From: Elgaria multicarinata webbii
Taxonomy: Eukaryota; Chordata; Lepidosauria; Squamata; Anguidae
NCBI RefSeq assembly: GCF_023053635.1
Contig: NC_086192.1
Span: 12,997,501-13,061,500, forward strand
Length of the DNA: 64,000 bases
Reading direction: 5' to 3'
Shown: in pieces, positions 23,984-33,345 of the stretch
Layout of the letters: each line of letters opens with the position of its first letter
Numbering within the stretch: the stretch's first letter is position 1
Translations under genes and position numbers: made by a program
Notes under the pieces: generated by a model
Database searches by the model: none
What the model was told of the DNA's origin: nothing
What the model saw: the letters and a program-made list of their open reading frames with translations, nothing else

Positions 23984-26710
23984 TCTGTACTGCTCCACAG
24001 CTGAAGCTCCATGGGCAGTTTACAACGATGCCTAAAAATACAGCATAATAAACAAAATTAACACGGAAAAATTAAAACTATGAGGTGAGTACCACCATGA
24101 AGTAGACTAGCTCCCCGATTGCTGCAAGATGGCCGTCTGCAGGTTGCAGTACAACCAGCAAGGCTTCTTCCATGTTAATGATTGCACAGGTTTCTATCAG
24201 GGAAGGTGATCTGCCAGGTGGCCTGGTTCCAAACTGTTCAGGATTTTATATGCCAACACCAAGACCTTGAACGTGGCTCATTAGCTAATCGGTAGGGTAG
24301 CCTGCACAGTGTCTTCAACGTCAGGGTATTGTGTGCATAGCTAGGTGTTCCACCATGCATCGTGGCCACCACATTCTCCACCAGCTGCAGCTTCCAGACC
24401 AAGCGCAAGCGTAGACCCACGTAAAGAACGGATGCGGTCTCTAAATAGCCTGTTTTAAATGGTGGCGATGTTGACAGGTGGTTTCACTGGGTTCTGGGAA
24501 GGAAGGAAGGAAGGAAGGAAGGCAGAGAGGCAGCTCTGAACTGGTGAAGCCGAATTGATGAAGCAGCTGCAGGTGCATGTGACAATGATGACAGTTCATT
24601 GACCAAAACAGCTTCATGGGTTCTTATCCAAGCATCCGTCAGAGCTTGCTCTTTTTATCCTACAGAGAACCATCAAATCCAGTAGTTTTTATTCCTTTTT
24701 TTTAAAAAAAAAAATCCAGTTTCTTTGCCAAAGAAACCCTTAAGTTGAAACCAAAAGTGGGTGGCCAGATTTCAGCAATTTTTTAAAAAATGTAGTGTCA
24801 CGACACGTAGCAACATCCAATTTTTAAAACATACAAATGTCTATTAAAAAGGAATCTGAAATCAGGAAACACATTTAAACATAAGAAAAGAAGGAACACC
24901 TGCTATTTTTTTTTCAGATAAGAACTTAGAGAAACTGCCAGTGGTAGGCACTATCTGAATCATAAAATCATAGAATAATTGAGTTGGAAGGGGTCTATAA
25001 GGTTACCGAGTCCAACCCCCTGTTCATTGCAGGAATCCGCATTAAAGCCTACTTGTCCAGCTACATCTTGAAGGCCTCTAGTGTGGGAGAGCCCATTACC
25101 TCCATAGGTCATTGGTTCAATTGTTGTACTGCTCTAACAGTCAGGAAATTTTTCCTGGTGTCCAGCCAGAATCTGGCTTGCTGTCACACAGGAGGATATG
25201 TCTCTTTTAAGATATTGGGAGATATTCCAATATGTGCATGCATGATCTAAACTTTAAAAAAACCCAATCTGTCTTCAAAATATATAGGCAGCTTTAATTG
25301 AAATGAGAACTTAAAATTATTTGATTGACTAAAATTTCTTCAACTGGGTGGCAGCCCTGCTTGTCAAAGTGTCTTATTAATCTGTACAACAACCTTGTAA
25401 GATGCATTAGTATTATTAGCTCCATAATGCAGTTAGTGGGCCAAGAGAACAGCAGTTTGTCTAAGGCTTTAGCTAGACCTGCCTGTTATCCCGTGACTGA
25501 GGAGGGAAGATCTCGCATTGTGTTTAACGCGAGATCCCTCCTCTGTTTACGCGCGACGTGCAACGACCTCAAAAGGAGAAGTGTCGCGCTCGCCATTTTT
25601 AAAAAATTAAAGGACCAGCAGCGCACGAACGCTCATGCGCAAAAGGTAAGGTTTTTTAAAATTTAAATTACTTTCCCTGCTCCACCCACCCTACTCCTGA
25701 TGAGCGCAGCGCTCCTCCTGAGGAATCGCGGGAGCCGGGTCAACCCGCGGCACCCGGCCACATGTTCCGCAGTCTCGTGCTCAGCTCGGAACTGCGGAAA
25801 AACCAGGGCCAAAGAGGAGGGATCATCCCTCCCTGATCCCGGGATCCCCTGTGCGTCATGGGGACGCACAGGGAGGATCCCGGGGTTTGCCCTGGGATAA
25901 AGTCCCGTCTGGCTATGCCCTATGTCTACCTAGGGCGTTTGTGTGAGATTTGAACCAGGGGCTTCACAGCTCACATTCTTTGCTGCTACTTTGCACCAGC
26001 TCAAGTGCCCTTTCTCCTTCTTCCTCTTGCAACAGGACTACGGCCCCAAAGTGAACTTCAAGAAGCACAAATTGAAAGCGGGTAGTTTTGCTGGGTTGCC
26101 CAGCTTCAGCCGGCAGATTGTGACACGGATGAGGAATCATTCTGTGCTCGAGGGCTTCTCTCCTGTTGAGCAGTGCAACTTGGATTATGACCCCGAGCGA
26201 GGATCTGCTATTGACCCACACTGGGATGATTCGTGGCTTTGGGGGGAGCGCCTGGTCAGCTTAAACTTGCTCTCAGCCACTGTACTTTCCATGTCTTGTG
26301 ACTTAGAGGACAGTCTCCAGTTATTTCCTGTCTTCCTTCAACCATGCAAGCAAATGCACAGCTCTGGATCCCCTGAAGCTTTTCAGGACCATCAACCCCA
26401 TGATCCTACTCCCACAGGAGGACTAAGAAGCACCACAAAGTGGGGAACGGATTGTTCTTCTCCCATAAAGTCAGTTCCATCCAAAGACGTCACGGTCGCT
26501 ATTCATTTACCTCGGAGATCGCTGGTGGTTCTCTACGGACCCGCTCGCTATAAATGGAAACATGCCATTTATCGCGACCATATTAAAAGCCGACGCATCT
26601 GCATCACCTTCAGAGAATTGTCTGCAGAATTCAGTCTTGGAGGAGAACAGGAAGAGCTGGGTAAAAAACTCCTTGGAATGGCTCTGACGTTCCAGGGAAC
26701 ACCCGTGTAA
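18645..26710 (+). CDS. ALKBH4: ALKBH4, complete, three coding exons
   Basis: 2-oxoglutarate/Fe(II)-dependent oxygenase of the AlkB family, reported to act on actin methyl-lysine and nucleic-acid substrates. Coding exons are 18645-18746, 23198-23395 and 26036-26710, giving 34 + 66 + 224 = 324 residues with phase 0 at both junctions. Residues 16-27 carry the family's N-terminal cysteine cluster (CGCKGIRSCLLC). The catalytic HxD is His162-Trp-Asp164 in AIDPHWDD, the distal iron His is about residue 276 in WKHAI, and the 2-oxoglutarate Arg lies in RRICITFRELS. The C-terminus (GMALTFQGTPV) matches human ALKBH4. The protein is longer than human (302 aa as recalled), mostly through a loop before the distal His. 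No breaks were seen. Confidence 0.95.
19075..20545 (+). repeat. Composite array: (ATT)n alternating with a hairpin-bearing repeat
   Basis: In ALKBH4 intron 1 the block TATAGCACCATCAATGTACA plus TGGTGCTGTACAGAG occurs six times (about 19108, 19198, 19540, 19940, 20322, 20440). Each copy is preceded by (ATT)n or (ATTT)n and most are followed by about 250 bases ending in ACATGCATAGGATT. The larger period is about 340-400 bases. GCACCAT and ATGGTGC form a perfect inverted pair in each block. A related single copy is at 51974. The family is probably the 3' end of a non-LTR element, but I do not recognise it. Confidence 0.88.
20546..21045. other. ALKBH4 intron 1, unassigned
   Basis: No exon or repeat family recognised; short open frames lack splice support. 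Confidence 0.35.
21046..21164. mobile_element. Palindromic MITE (about 119 bp)
   Basis: AGCCTTCCCCAACCTG at the left is matched by CAGGTTGAGGAAGGC at the right, and ACAGCTTCCATTATTCCC by GGGAATGATGGGTGTTG. This is a frequent hairpin-type element in reptile genomes. A half copy is at 2290. Confidence 0.7.
21540..21641 (+). mobile_element. LINE tail followed by (ATT)n
   Basis: TTCCCCGCCTCGATCCAAGT, GGAGAGGCGGG and an AAATAAAATT end, then (ATT)n to 21641. This is the same tail family as the minus copies at 38330 and 38575. Confidence 0.6.
21912..22376 (+). mobile_element. Solo LTR, 465 bp, 4-bp target duplication
   Basis: Begins TGAGAAAACAAGG and ends TTGACA, so it has TG...CA termini. CTAT flanks both sides (21908-21911 and 22377-22380). 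It contains an AATAAA signal at about 22328 near its end. The 4-bp duplication fits gammaretrovirus-like or other class I ERVs. No internal retroviral sequence adjoins it. Fossil, moderately old. Confidence 0.72.
22381..22880. other. ALKBH4 intron 1, unassigned
   Basis: AT-rich intronic sequence with nothing recognised. Confidence 0.35.
22884..23045 (-). mobile_element. (ATT)n plus L2-type LINE tail
   Basis: An ATT run at 22884-22924 is followed by ATACCGCCCAACAGCCGAAG and CTGGGCGGTTCAC, the complement of the L2 3' end. It lies just before ALKBH4 exon 2. Confidence 0.75.
23198..23395 (+). CDS. ALKBH4: ALKBH4 coding exon 2
   Basis: 198 bases between the acceptor CTGTCCCCAG and a donor CAG/GTCTTG. 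The frame reads KSANFVYCPQTGFAMGEKQS and continues to QNDWKPSQSGRRKQ. Human ALKBH4 has FIYCSDTGWAVG, a GWAF-PFPGV-type core and KLSQSGRRKQ at the same places. The GTCTTG donor is weak, but the junction to exon 3 (QSGRRKQ/DYGPKVNF) is exactly as in human. Confidence 0.93.
23615..23820 (-). mobile_element. CR1 LINE, 3' end
   Basis: Begins with the complement of the ATTCTATG terminus, then GAGTTGGAAGGGGCCTACAA. Only about 200 bases remain. Confidence 0.85.
23940..24480 (-). mobile_element. L2-clade LINE, 3' end, degraded
   Basis: (ATT)n at 23940-23984, then the complement of the GGGCGG-type tail (here diverged). Further right lies a minus-strand KLQLVENVVA stretch, which corresponds to LQLVQNAAA in L2 proteins. 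It has several breaks. Confidence 0.6.
24481..24959. other. ALKBH4 intron 2, unassigned; short (GGAA)n
   Basis: A GGAA run lies at about 24500-24522. Nothing else is recognised. Confidence 0.35.
24960..25190 (-). mobile_element. CR1 LINE, 3' end, diverged
   Basis: ATCATAGAATAATTGAGTTG and AGGAATCCGCATTAAAGCC mark it as a CR1 3' end, more diverged than its neighbours. Confidence 0.8.
25466..25920. mobile_element. GC-rich TIR element (MITE), about 455 bp
   Basis: The left end GGCTTTAGCTAGACCTGCCT GTTATCCC is mirrored by the right end, whose complement reads GGGCATAGCCAGACGGGACT TTATCCC. Near the right end CCCTGTGCGTC and GACGCACAGGG form a hairpin. CpG content is high, unlike the surrounding intron. 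A smaller relative is at 43722. No coding capacity; the superfamily is not determined. Confidence 0.55.
26036..26710 (+). CDS. ALKBH4: ALKBH4 coding exon 3, catalytic core
   Basis: The acceptor is TTCCTCTTGCAACAG and the frame ends at the TAA 26708-26710. It encodes the double-stranded beta-helix core: DYGPKVNFKKHKL, the HxD motif, LWGERLVSLNLLS, the distal WKHAI and the RRICITFRELSAEF strand. A Ser/Pro/His-rich stretch of roughly 50 residues between SMSCDL and VPSKDVTVAI is poorly conserved. The open frame extends 31 codons upstream into the intron, but the family alignment begins at GAC 26036. Confidence 0.95.
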   Translation, partial: DYGPKVNFKKHKLKAGSFAGLPSFSRQIVTRMRNHSVLEGFSPVEQCNLDYDPERGSAIDPHWDDSWLWGERLVSLNLLSATVLSMSCDLEDSLQLFPVFLQPCKQMHSSGSPEAFQDHQPHDPTPTGGLRSTTKWGTDCSSPIKSVPSKDVTVAIHLPRRSLVVLYGPARYKWKHAIYRDHIKSRRICITFRELSAEFSLGGEQEELGKKLLGMALTFQGTPV

Positions 26711-26758
26711 GCATTCGAAGGAAAGAACTGAGACGCTTACTTGTTTGGCTCACTGGAA

Positions 26759-26764
26759 ATTAAA
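26759..26764 (+). other. Candidate ALKBH4 polyadenylation signal (ATTAAA)
   Basis: ATTAAA occurs 49 bases after the stop codon. It is a common variant signal, and the next 200 bases run into a CR1 LINE, so a short 3' UTR is plausible. No downstream element was confirmed. Confidence 0.45.
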
Positions 26765-26970
26765 GTTCAGGGCGTTCATAAACTTCTTGTTTTTCTGAAA
26801 AGCAGAGTGGTATTTATTATTCTTCAAAGTCTGTGGTTTTCAGTGGTCTGTGGAGGAACCCTTTGCTCACGTGCCAACAATCTACGGTGCATTCTGGGGC
26901 ATGCTCTATGGCGCATGCTGATCTCACAAAGGACACCTGCCATATCTGGTAGGCTTTAGGCTCACTCCAC

Positions 26971-27640
26971 ATAGAATCATAGAATAGCAGAGTTGGAAGG
27001 GGCCTATAAGGCCATCGAGTCCAACCCCCTGCTCAATGCAGGAATCCACCTTAAAGCATCCCCGACAGATGGTTGTCCAGCTGCCTCTTGAAGGCCTCTA
27101 GTGTGGGAGAGCCCACCACCTCCCTAGGTAACTGATTCCATTGTCGCACTGCTCTAACAGTCAGGAAGTTTTTCCTGATGTCCAGCTGGAATCTGGCTTC
27201 CTGTAACTTGAGCCTGTTATTCCGTGTCCTGCACTCTGGGAGGATCGAGAAGAGATCCTGGCCCTCCTCTGTGTGACAACCTTTTAAGAATTTGAAGAGT
27301 GCTCTCATGTGTCCCCTCAGTCTCCTCTTCTCCAGGCTAAACATGCCCTGTTCTTTCAGTCTCTCTTCATAGGGCTTTGTTTCCAGACCCCTGATCCTCC
27401 TGGTTGCCCTCCTCTGAACACGCTCCAGCTTGTCTGCGTCCTTCTTGAATTGTGGAGCCCAGAACTGGACGCAATACTCTAGAATGAGGCCTAACCAGGG
27501 CCGAATAGAGAGGAACCAGTACCTCACGTGATTCGGAAGCTATACTATTAATGCAGCCCAAAATAGTATTTGCCTTTCTTGCAGCCATATCGCACTGTTG
27601 GCTCATATTCAGCTTGCGATCTACAACAATTCCAAGATCT
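26971..27640 (-). mobile_element. CR1 LINE, about 670 bp 3' part
   Basis: On the minus strand it encodes the RT C-terminus ([20 protein letters not shown] then RVQRRATR) and ends at the CATAGAAT repeats. The frame is nearly open, so this is a fairly young copy. It lies 200 bases after ALKBH4. Confidence 0.9.
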
Positions 27641-28548
27641 GAATGTACAGTGTACATGCAACACTCCCCTGATGTGGCTTGAACTTTTCAATGGCAGAAC
27701 AATGTTGCCAGGCAAGCTGACTTTCAAGGATGCTTGCCCTTCATCTTCTTGGAAGTTTAAATGTTTTATTATTTTCTAAAACACAAACAGAAAACAAACA
27801 AATGAACATCACAAAAAACAAAACCAAACATCAACATACAAAAAATACACAATTTAGATGGACTTTCAATTCCCTCCACAGCAAAAAATATGTAACAATA
27901 TTTTCTCTTACTCTATAATTAAAAGAAAAGTTTCTCCCTTAATCTTCTCATAAAGTAGGGGAGAGCAATTATTATCATCATCATCATCATCAGTTATAAG
28001 AAAACAAAACAAAAATGGGGGATAAACAGCAAACATCAACACCAATAAAAAGAACATAACAAAATGTATGCATTCACAATAACTATTCATAATACCATTA
28101 ATTAAAAAGAAAGATTTGACACTACTCTTTCAAATAAATATGTTCATATAAGCAATCCATACATCTAAGCATTTGTGCAAGACTGATGGCTTTAGGAGAT
28201 ATGTTTAAATGCGGCAAAAGCAGTGCAGCCTTGAGACCATTAAATAATAGGGTTTACAGGCTTGAAGTATGCAAGTGTTTGCAACTATTAGAACTGTTGA
28301 AGTCCACTTTTGCTGTTCCTCTGCTAATCCCCACATCACAGGAATATATGTTAAAAGTGCATATCCACAGTTCACAGACTTTTCAAGAACAAAACTTATG
28401 CGGACAGTAACTTCTGACTATAAACCGACTATCAAACACCTCCGTGATGCATTGAATGCATTACAATGGTAGCATCTAGTGGAACTAGCCAACTTCTTAA
28501 TTAGCCTCTATAGTATCCATTATATATGAAACTTCATTTTTTGCTGGA
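27641..28548. other. Intergenic AT-rich stretch, possible LINE remnant
   Basis: 27770-28130 is A-rich on the plus strand with a (ATC)n run at 27970-27991 and looks like the reversed 3' end of an old LINE, but the family is not recognised. The rest is unassigned. Confidence 0.3.
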
Positions 28549-29040
28549 TCATAGAATCATAGAATAGCAGTGTTGGAAGGGGCCTACAAGGCCATCGAGT
28601 CCAACCCCCAGCTCAATGCAGGAATCCACCCTAAAGCATCCCTGACAGATGCTTGTCCAGCTGCCTCTTGAAAGCCTCTAGTGTGGGAGAGCCCACAACC
28701 TCCCTAGGTAACTGATTCCATTGTCGTACTGCTCTAACAGTCAGGAAGTTTTTTCCTGATGTCCAGCTGGAATCTGGTTTCCTTTAACTTGAGCCCATTA
28801 TTCCGTGTCCTGCACTCTGGGAGGATCGAGAAGAGATCCTGGCCCTCCTCTGTGTGACAACCTTTTAAGTATTTGAAGAGTGCTATCATGTCTCCCCTCA
28901 ATCTTCTCTTCTCCAGGCTAAACCTGCCCAGTTCTTTCAGTCTCTCTTCATAGGGCTTTGTTTCCAGACCCCTGATCATCCTGGTTGCCCTCCTCTGAAC
29001 ACGCTCCAGCTTGTCTGCGTCCTTCTTGAATTGTGGAGCC
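28549..29040 (-). mobile_element. CR1 LINE, 3' end
   Basis: About 490 bases with the RT C-terminal frame ([20 protein letters not shown]) and the full CR1 3' UTR. Confidence 0.9.
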
Positions 29041-29260
29041 TGTTCAGACAACACACTTAAGCCACAGTTAAAGCACTAGCCCTTTTGCAGCAAATGACTG
29101 GTGAGCATGTTTGAACCGTGGTTATGTAGCCACCACGGTTATGAATGTTCCCATGACATGCTAAGTGATGATTCCCATGACTCACTAAGCCATAACGTTT
29201 AGCTCAAATGCTTAACCACCATGGCTTAGCATGTCATCTAAACTGCTCATGGATTCTCCC
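29041..29260. mobile_element. Possible MITE with imperfect terminal repeats
   Basis: TTCAGACAACACACTTAAGC CACAGTTAA at the left resembles the complement of the right end (GTTTAGATGACATGCTAAGC CATGG). The motif is shared with a fragment at 6395. No target duplication is evident. Confidence 0.4.
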
Positions 29261-29731
29261 ACAAGCAATCGCTAAATAAAAGGCTAATAAGGCATTTCTA
29301 AAAGGGTGGCAGGGTGGATTACAGTTTGTTCCTACCTTAAGGGACCCTGCTGTACCCAGGGCTTGATTATCTGCTGATTAATGTATAATATCAAGATCCC
29401 CAAACAGCAGGTGGCAACTGAACTTACATAGTCACCACAACAAGATTCTAAAAGTAGGCCTCAGATAGATGATGAAATCATACATCTTATTGCACCAGTG
29501 TTTTTTTTAATGCAAATAGAAATCTGTTGCCGTTGAACATAGCCTAGCATTAGCATGTAATTATATACAAGAGTGTAATAAGCACTTTCCTTACAGCTGT
29601 AATCTGCCTCAGCTGGCAGACTTACATTGAGTGAGAAGAATTAATCTGTATAAGAATACTGTAGTTTAAGGGTTATTACTCGAGATCTACCAGGCCAATA
29701 TTGCTCTTTTTTGTTTTAAACCGAAGCTTGA
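29261..29731. other. Intergenic, unassigned
   Basis: No gene or known repeat recognised. Confidence 0.35.
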
Positions 29732-30033
29732 GGAGTGCGTCCAGTTCTGGGCTCCATAGTTCAAGAAGGATGCAGACAAGCTGGCGCGTGTTCAGAGGAG
29801 GGCAACCAGGATGATCGGGTCTGGAAACAAAGCCCTATGAGGAGAGACTGAAGGAACTGGGCATGTTTAGCCTGGAGAAGAGAAGATGGAGGAGGGACAG
29901 GATAGCACACTCATCAAATACTTTAAAGGTTGTCACACAGAGGAGGGCCAGGATCTCTTCTCAATGCTCCCAGAGTGCAGGACACAGAATCATGGGCTCA
30001 AGTTACAGGGTGCCAGATTCCGGCTGGACATCA
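29732..30033 (+). mobile_element. CR1 LINE fragment, truncated at its 3' side
   Basis: Starts GAGTGCGTCCAGTTCTGGGC and stops abruptly at CCGGCTGGACATCA, where a second CR1 begins. Its own 3' UTR is missing. Confidence 0.8.
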
Positions 30034-30565
30034 GCCCTGGTTAGGCCTCATCTAGAGTATTGTGTCCAGTTCTGGGCTCCACAATTCAAGAAGGATGCAG
30101 ACAAGCTGGAGCGTGTTCAGAGGAGGGCAACCAGGATGATCAGGGGTCTGGAAACAAAGCCCTAGGAAGAGAGACTGAAAGAACTGGGCATGTTGAGCCT
30201 GGAGAAGAGAAGATTGAGGGGAGTCATGAGAGCACTCTTCAAATACTTAAAAGGTTGTCACACAGAGGAGGGCCAGGATCTCTTTTCGATCCTCCCAGAG
30301 TGCAGGACACGGAAGAATGGGCTCAAGTTAAAAGAAGCCAGATTCCAGCTGGACGTCAGGAAAAACTTCCTGACTGTTAGAGCAGTGCGACGGTGGAATC
30401 AGTTACCTAGGGAGGTTGTGGGCTCTCCCACACTAGAGGCCTTCAAGAGGCAGCTGGACAAGCATCTGTCAGGGATGCTTTAGGGTGGATTCCTGCATTG
30501 AGCAGGGGGTTGGACTCGATGGCCTTGTAGGCCCCTTCCAACTCTGCTATTCTATGATTCTATGA
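30034..30565 (+). mobile_element. CR1 LINE, 3' end
   Basis: Begins CCCTGGTTAGGCCTCATCTA and ends with TTCTATGATTCTATGA. It joins the preceding CR1 directly in the same orientation. Confidence 0.9.
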
Positions 30566-31790
30566 GTGTAGATGTGCAGAAAAAATTGAAACTTTTAAAA
30601 AGTTCAAAGCTCAAGCATTAATAGCAATTAATTTCCTCCACACCAAATACTCAGGGCAGCCACTCTGCTAGTGGCATGACAGATACCCCTGCTTGGCCAG
30701 TTAGTGTGGCATGAAGGCGGGCCCCAGGCACAGCTGTGCGGTTAGGGGGTCACCGCCAGCGAGGAAGAGGACAGAGGCAGCCGGGCTGGGGCCACATTGC
30801 ATGCAGATTTCGGAGCGGGGATTCACTTCGCATGAGCTATTTACCTTTTTCATGAGCCTTTTCGTAGTGAGGGGGACTGAGGGCCCCAAAATAGGGAAAG
30901 GAACCAAACTTTACGGTTTTTTTTTTTTTTTTAAGTATTTACTAAAATTTGCAAACGTCTTCATATCGAAGGCAGAAATAACATGAGATTTAAAGAATTC
31001 AAATGCAGGGGAAAGTGAAACTGACAGATTTGTCCATCCCTATTTTCAAAGTTTACTTTTTTGGATAGAACAGTGAACTATAGTTAACTGAGACAGGAGA
31101 AAGAAAGAGAGGCATAAAATAGATTAAACAGTCTTTCAAAAGAAATATTTACATTGTTATATATAAAACAGGGATGTATGCATTAAATTAAAAATCTTCG
31201 TCTACTAGGTTAAAATCAGCATCTTTTAATAATAATAATAATAATTAAAACCTGCCATCAAATATCTTTAAAAAACACAACAGACACTAAAAATTTCAAC
31301 CTGTTTGGTTAAACATCTGCCCGAGTAAAAACTATCTTGGTCAAGCAGGGAAAAATAGGGTGCAGGGACAATGAATCTCTGGCGTTCTAAAGTTTAGGTA
31401 TTGCCACAGAGAGAGGGTCTCATGGATTTCTTCTCTACAATTTGAGAAACTTTTCTTCCTAAACTTTATTTCTACCTTGCACGAGGATAGAAAGTAGGAG
31501 TAGTCTACATTTGTTTTACAAAACAGGACAGAATTCTGGTCAAACAACTGCCCTGCAATTCATTGCTGATGGAAGGAAGACATAAAACACCCACAATGCT
31601 TTACAATTCCTCATTACATTCACCAAGATTTGTGAAACTGCAAAAATGGTCTTTTAATTTACAATTAATAATTTAAGAATGGACTTTAGCTTCTTTGCTA
31701 CAGCAGTTGTAATAGCCTTAAAGGTACTTAAAAGTTCCACAGAACATAAGCTGTGATTCCCATAAGTTTATTTTCCGAAGTATCAAGGAT
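30566..31790. other. Intergenic, unassigned
   Basis: AT-rich with a GC-rich patch near 30700-30830 that may be a repeat, and a short (ATA)n at 31230-31246. No gene recognised. Confidence 0.35.
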
Positions 31791-32510
31791 TATTTATTTA
31801 TTTATTACATTTCTGTACCGCCCAATAGCCGGAGCTCTCTGGGCGGTTCAAAAAAATTAAAACCACTCAAAGTATAAAACAACAGTATAAAACCATAATA
31901 TAAAATACAGTATAAAAGCTCAACCAGATAAAAACAGCAGCAATGCAAAATTACAAATTTAAAATACCAAGTTAAAATTTATTTATAGACTATTAAAATG
32001 CTGGGAGAATAAAAAGGTCTTCACCTGGTATATAAAGGCATATAATGTAGGTGCCAAGCGAACCTCCTTAGGGAGCTCATTCCACAGCCGGGTGCCACAG
32101 CAGAGAAGGCCCTGCTCCTGGTAGCCACCTTGCCTCACTTCCTTTGGCAGGGGCTCGTGGAGAAGGACCCCTGAGGATGACCTTAGGGTCCAGGCAGGTA
32201 CATATGGGAAGAGGCGTTCCTTCAGATAGCCTGGCTCCAAGCCGTTTAGGGTTAATACCAGCACTTTGAATCGGGCCCGGACCTGGATTGGCAGCCAATG
32301 AAGCTGGAAAAGGACTGGCGTGATGTGGTCTCGTTGGCCAGTCCCTGTTAGTAAATGGGCTGCCCTGTTTTGTACCAGTTGAAGTTTCCGGACCGTTTTC
32401 AAAGGCAGCCCCACGTATAATGCATTGCAGTAATCCAAACGAGAGGTTATCAGAGCATGGATCACTGTAGCTAGGCTATCTCCGTCCAGATAAGGGCGCA
32501 GTTAGATATA
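31790..32510 (-). mobile_element. L2-clade LINE, 3' end, about 720 bp
   Basis: Best L2 copy here. On the minus strand, ITSRLDYCNALYVGLPLKTV, RKLQLVQNRAAHLLTGTGQR and LHWLPIQVRARFKVLVLTLN are the L2-type RT C-terminal signature, nearly uninterrupted, followed by the GGGCGG-box tail at 31800-31850. Confidence 0.9.
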
Positions 32511-32744
32511 AAATGCTTTAAGTGCACTTCCAGAAATACAGCCTGCTTGGGTGATTCAGTACCTTGAACTGGATGGCAGACTTTGTAAAGAGGAAAGGTA
32601 GTTGTTCGGTCAAAGTAGTGATGAGAACAGTTAATCTAGCCCTCCCAGGAATTCAGCAAACTCCAGAGCAATTGTGATGAATCAGAATGAATGACCACAA
32701 TGGGTCATTGTGCAATCATCTACAAAGAAGTTGGGGTTTATTTA

Positions 32745-32960
32745 TTTTACTTATTTATTTATTTATTACATTTTTATGCCGCCCAATAGCCGAAGCTCTC
32801 TGGGCAGTTCACAAAAATTAAAATCATGAAGAGCATAAAAACAGCCAACCATCTAAAAACACAAATACAAAATACAATATAAAAAGCACAACCAGGATAA
32901 AACCACACAACAAAAATTGATATAGGTTTAAAATATGGAAATATGTGACTTTTTCTGAGA
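32745..32960 (-). mobile_element. L2-type LINE tail
   Basis: TTTATGCCGCCCAATAGCCG AAGCTCTCTGGGCAGTTCAC is the complement of the L2 3' end, followed by its 3' UTR. Confidence 0.8.
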
Positions 32961-33270
32961 CCCAGAAGTTGGATGAGAGAGATGTTGGCAGCTGGACTGG
33001 ACTGATACGGGGATGGGAAGATCCCCATTTTTTGAAAACAAGGATGAGAAAGTCTTCTTTGTTTGATAAAGAGGAGGAGAAAGGCGTTGTTCGGCCGCAC
33101 AGCAGATGGTGAAACCATAACAATACTGGCAGGGATGCCATTTGTTTATGCGACGGTGCTGAAATGGAATGTGCTTTCGAGAATTTTTTTAAAAAGCAGT
33201 GGGAAACTTACAAGGCCTAAATAAAAGGAGGCAGTGGTTGGAAATACTGCAACAAAAAAACTGTTTTAAT

Positions 33271-33273
33271 AAA

Positions 33274-33344
<71 letters not shown>

Positions 33345-33345
33345 A
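33271..33345 (+). repeat. (GT)n(AT)n microsatellite
   Basis: About 20 bases of GT followed by about 45 bases of AT, ending in GTATGTATAT. Confidence 0.97.
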
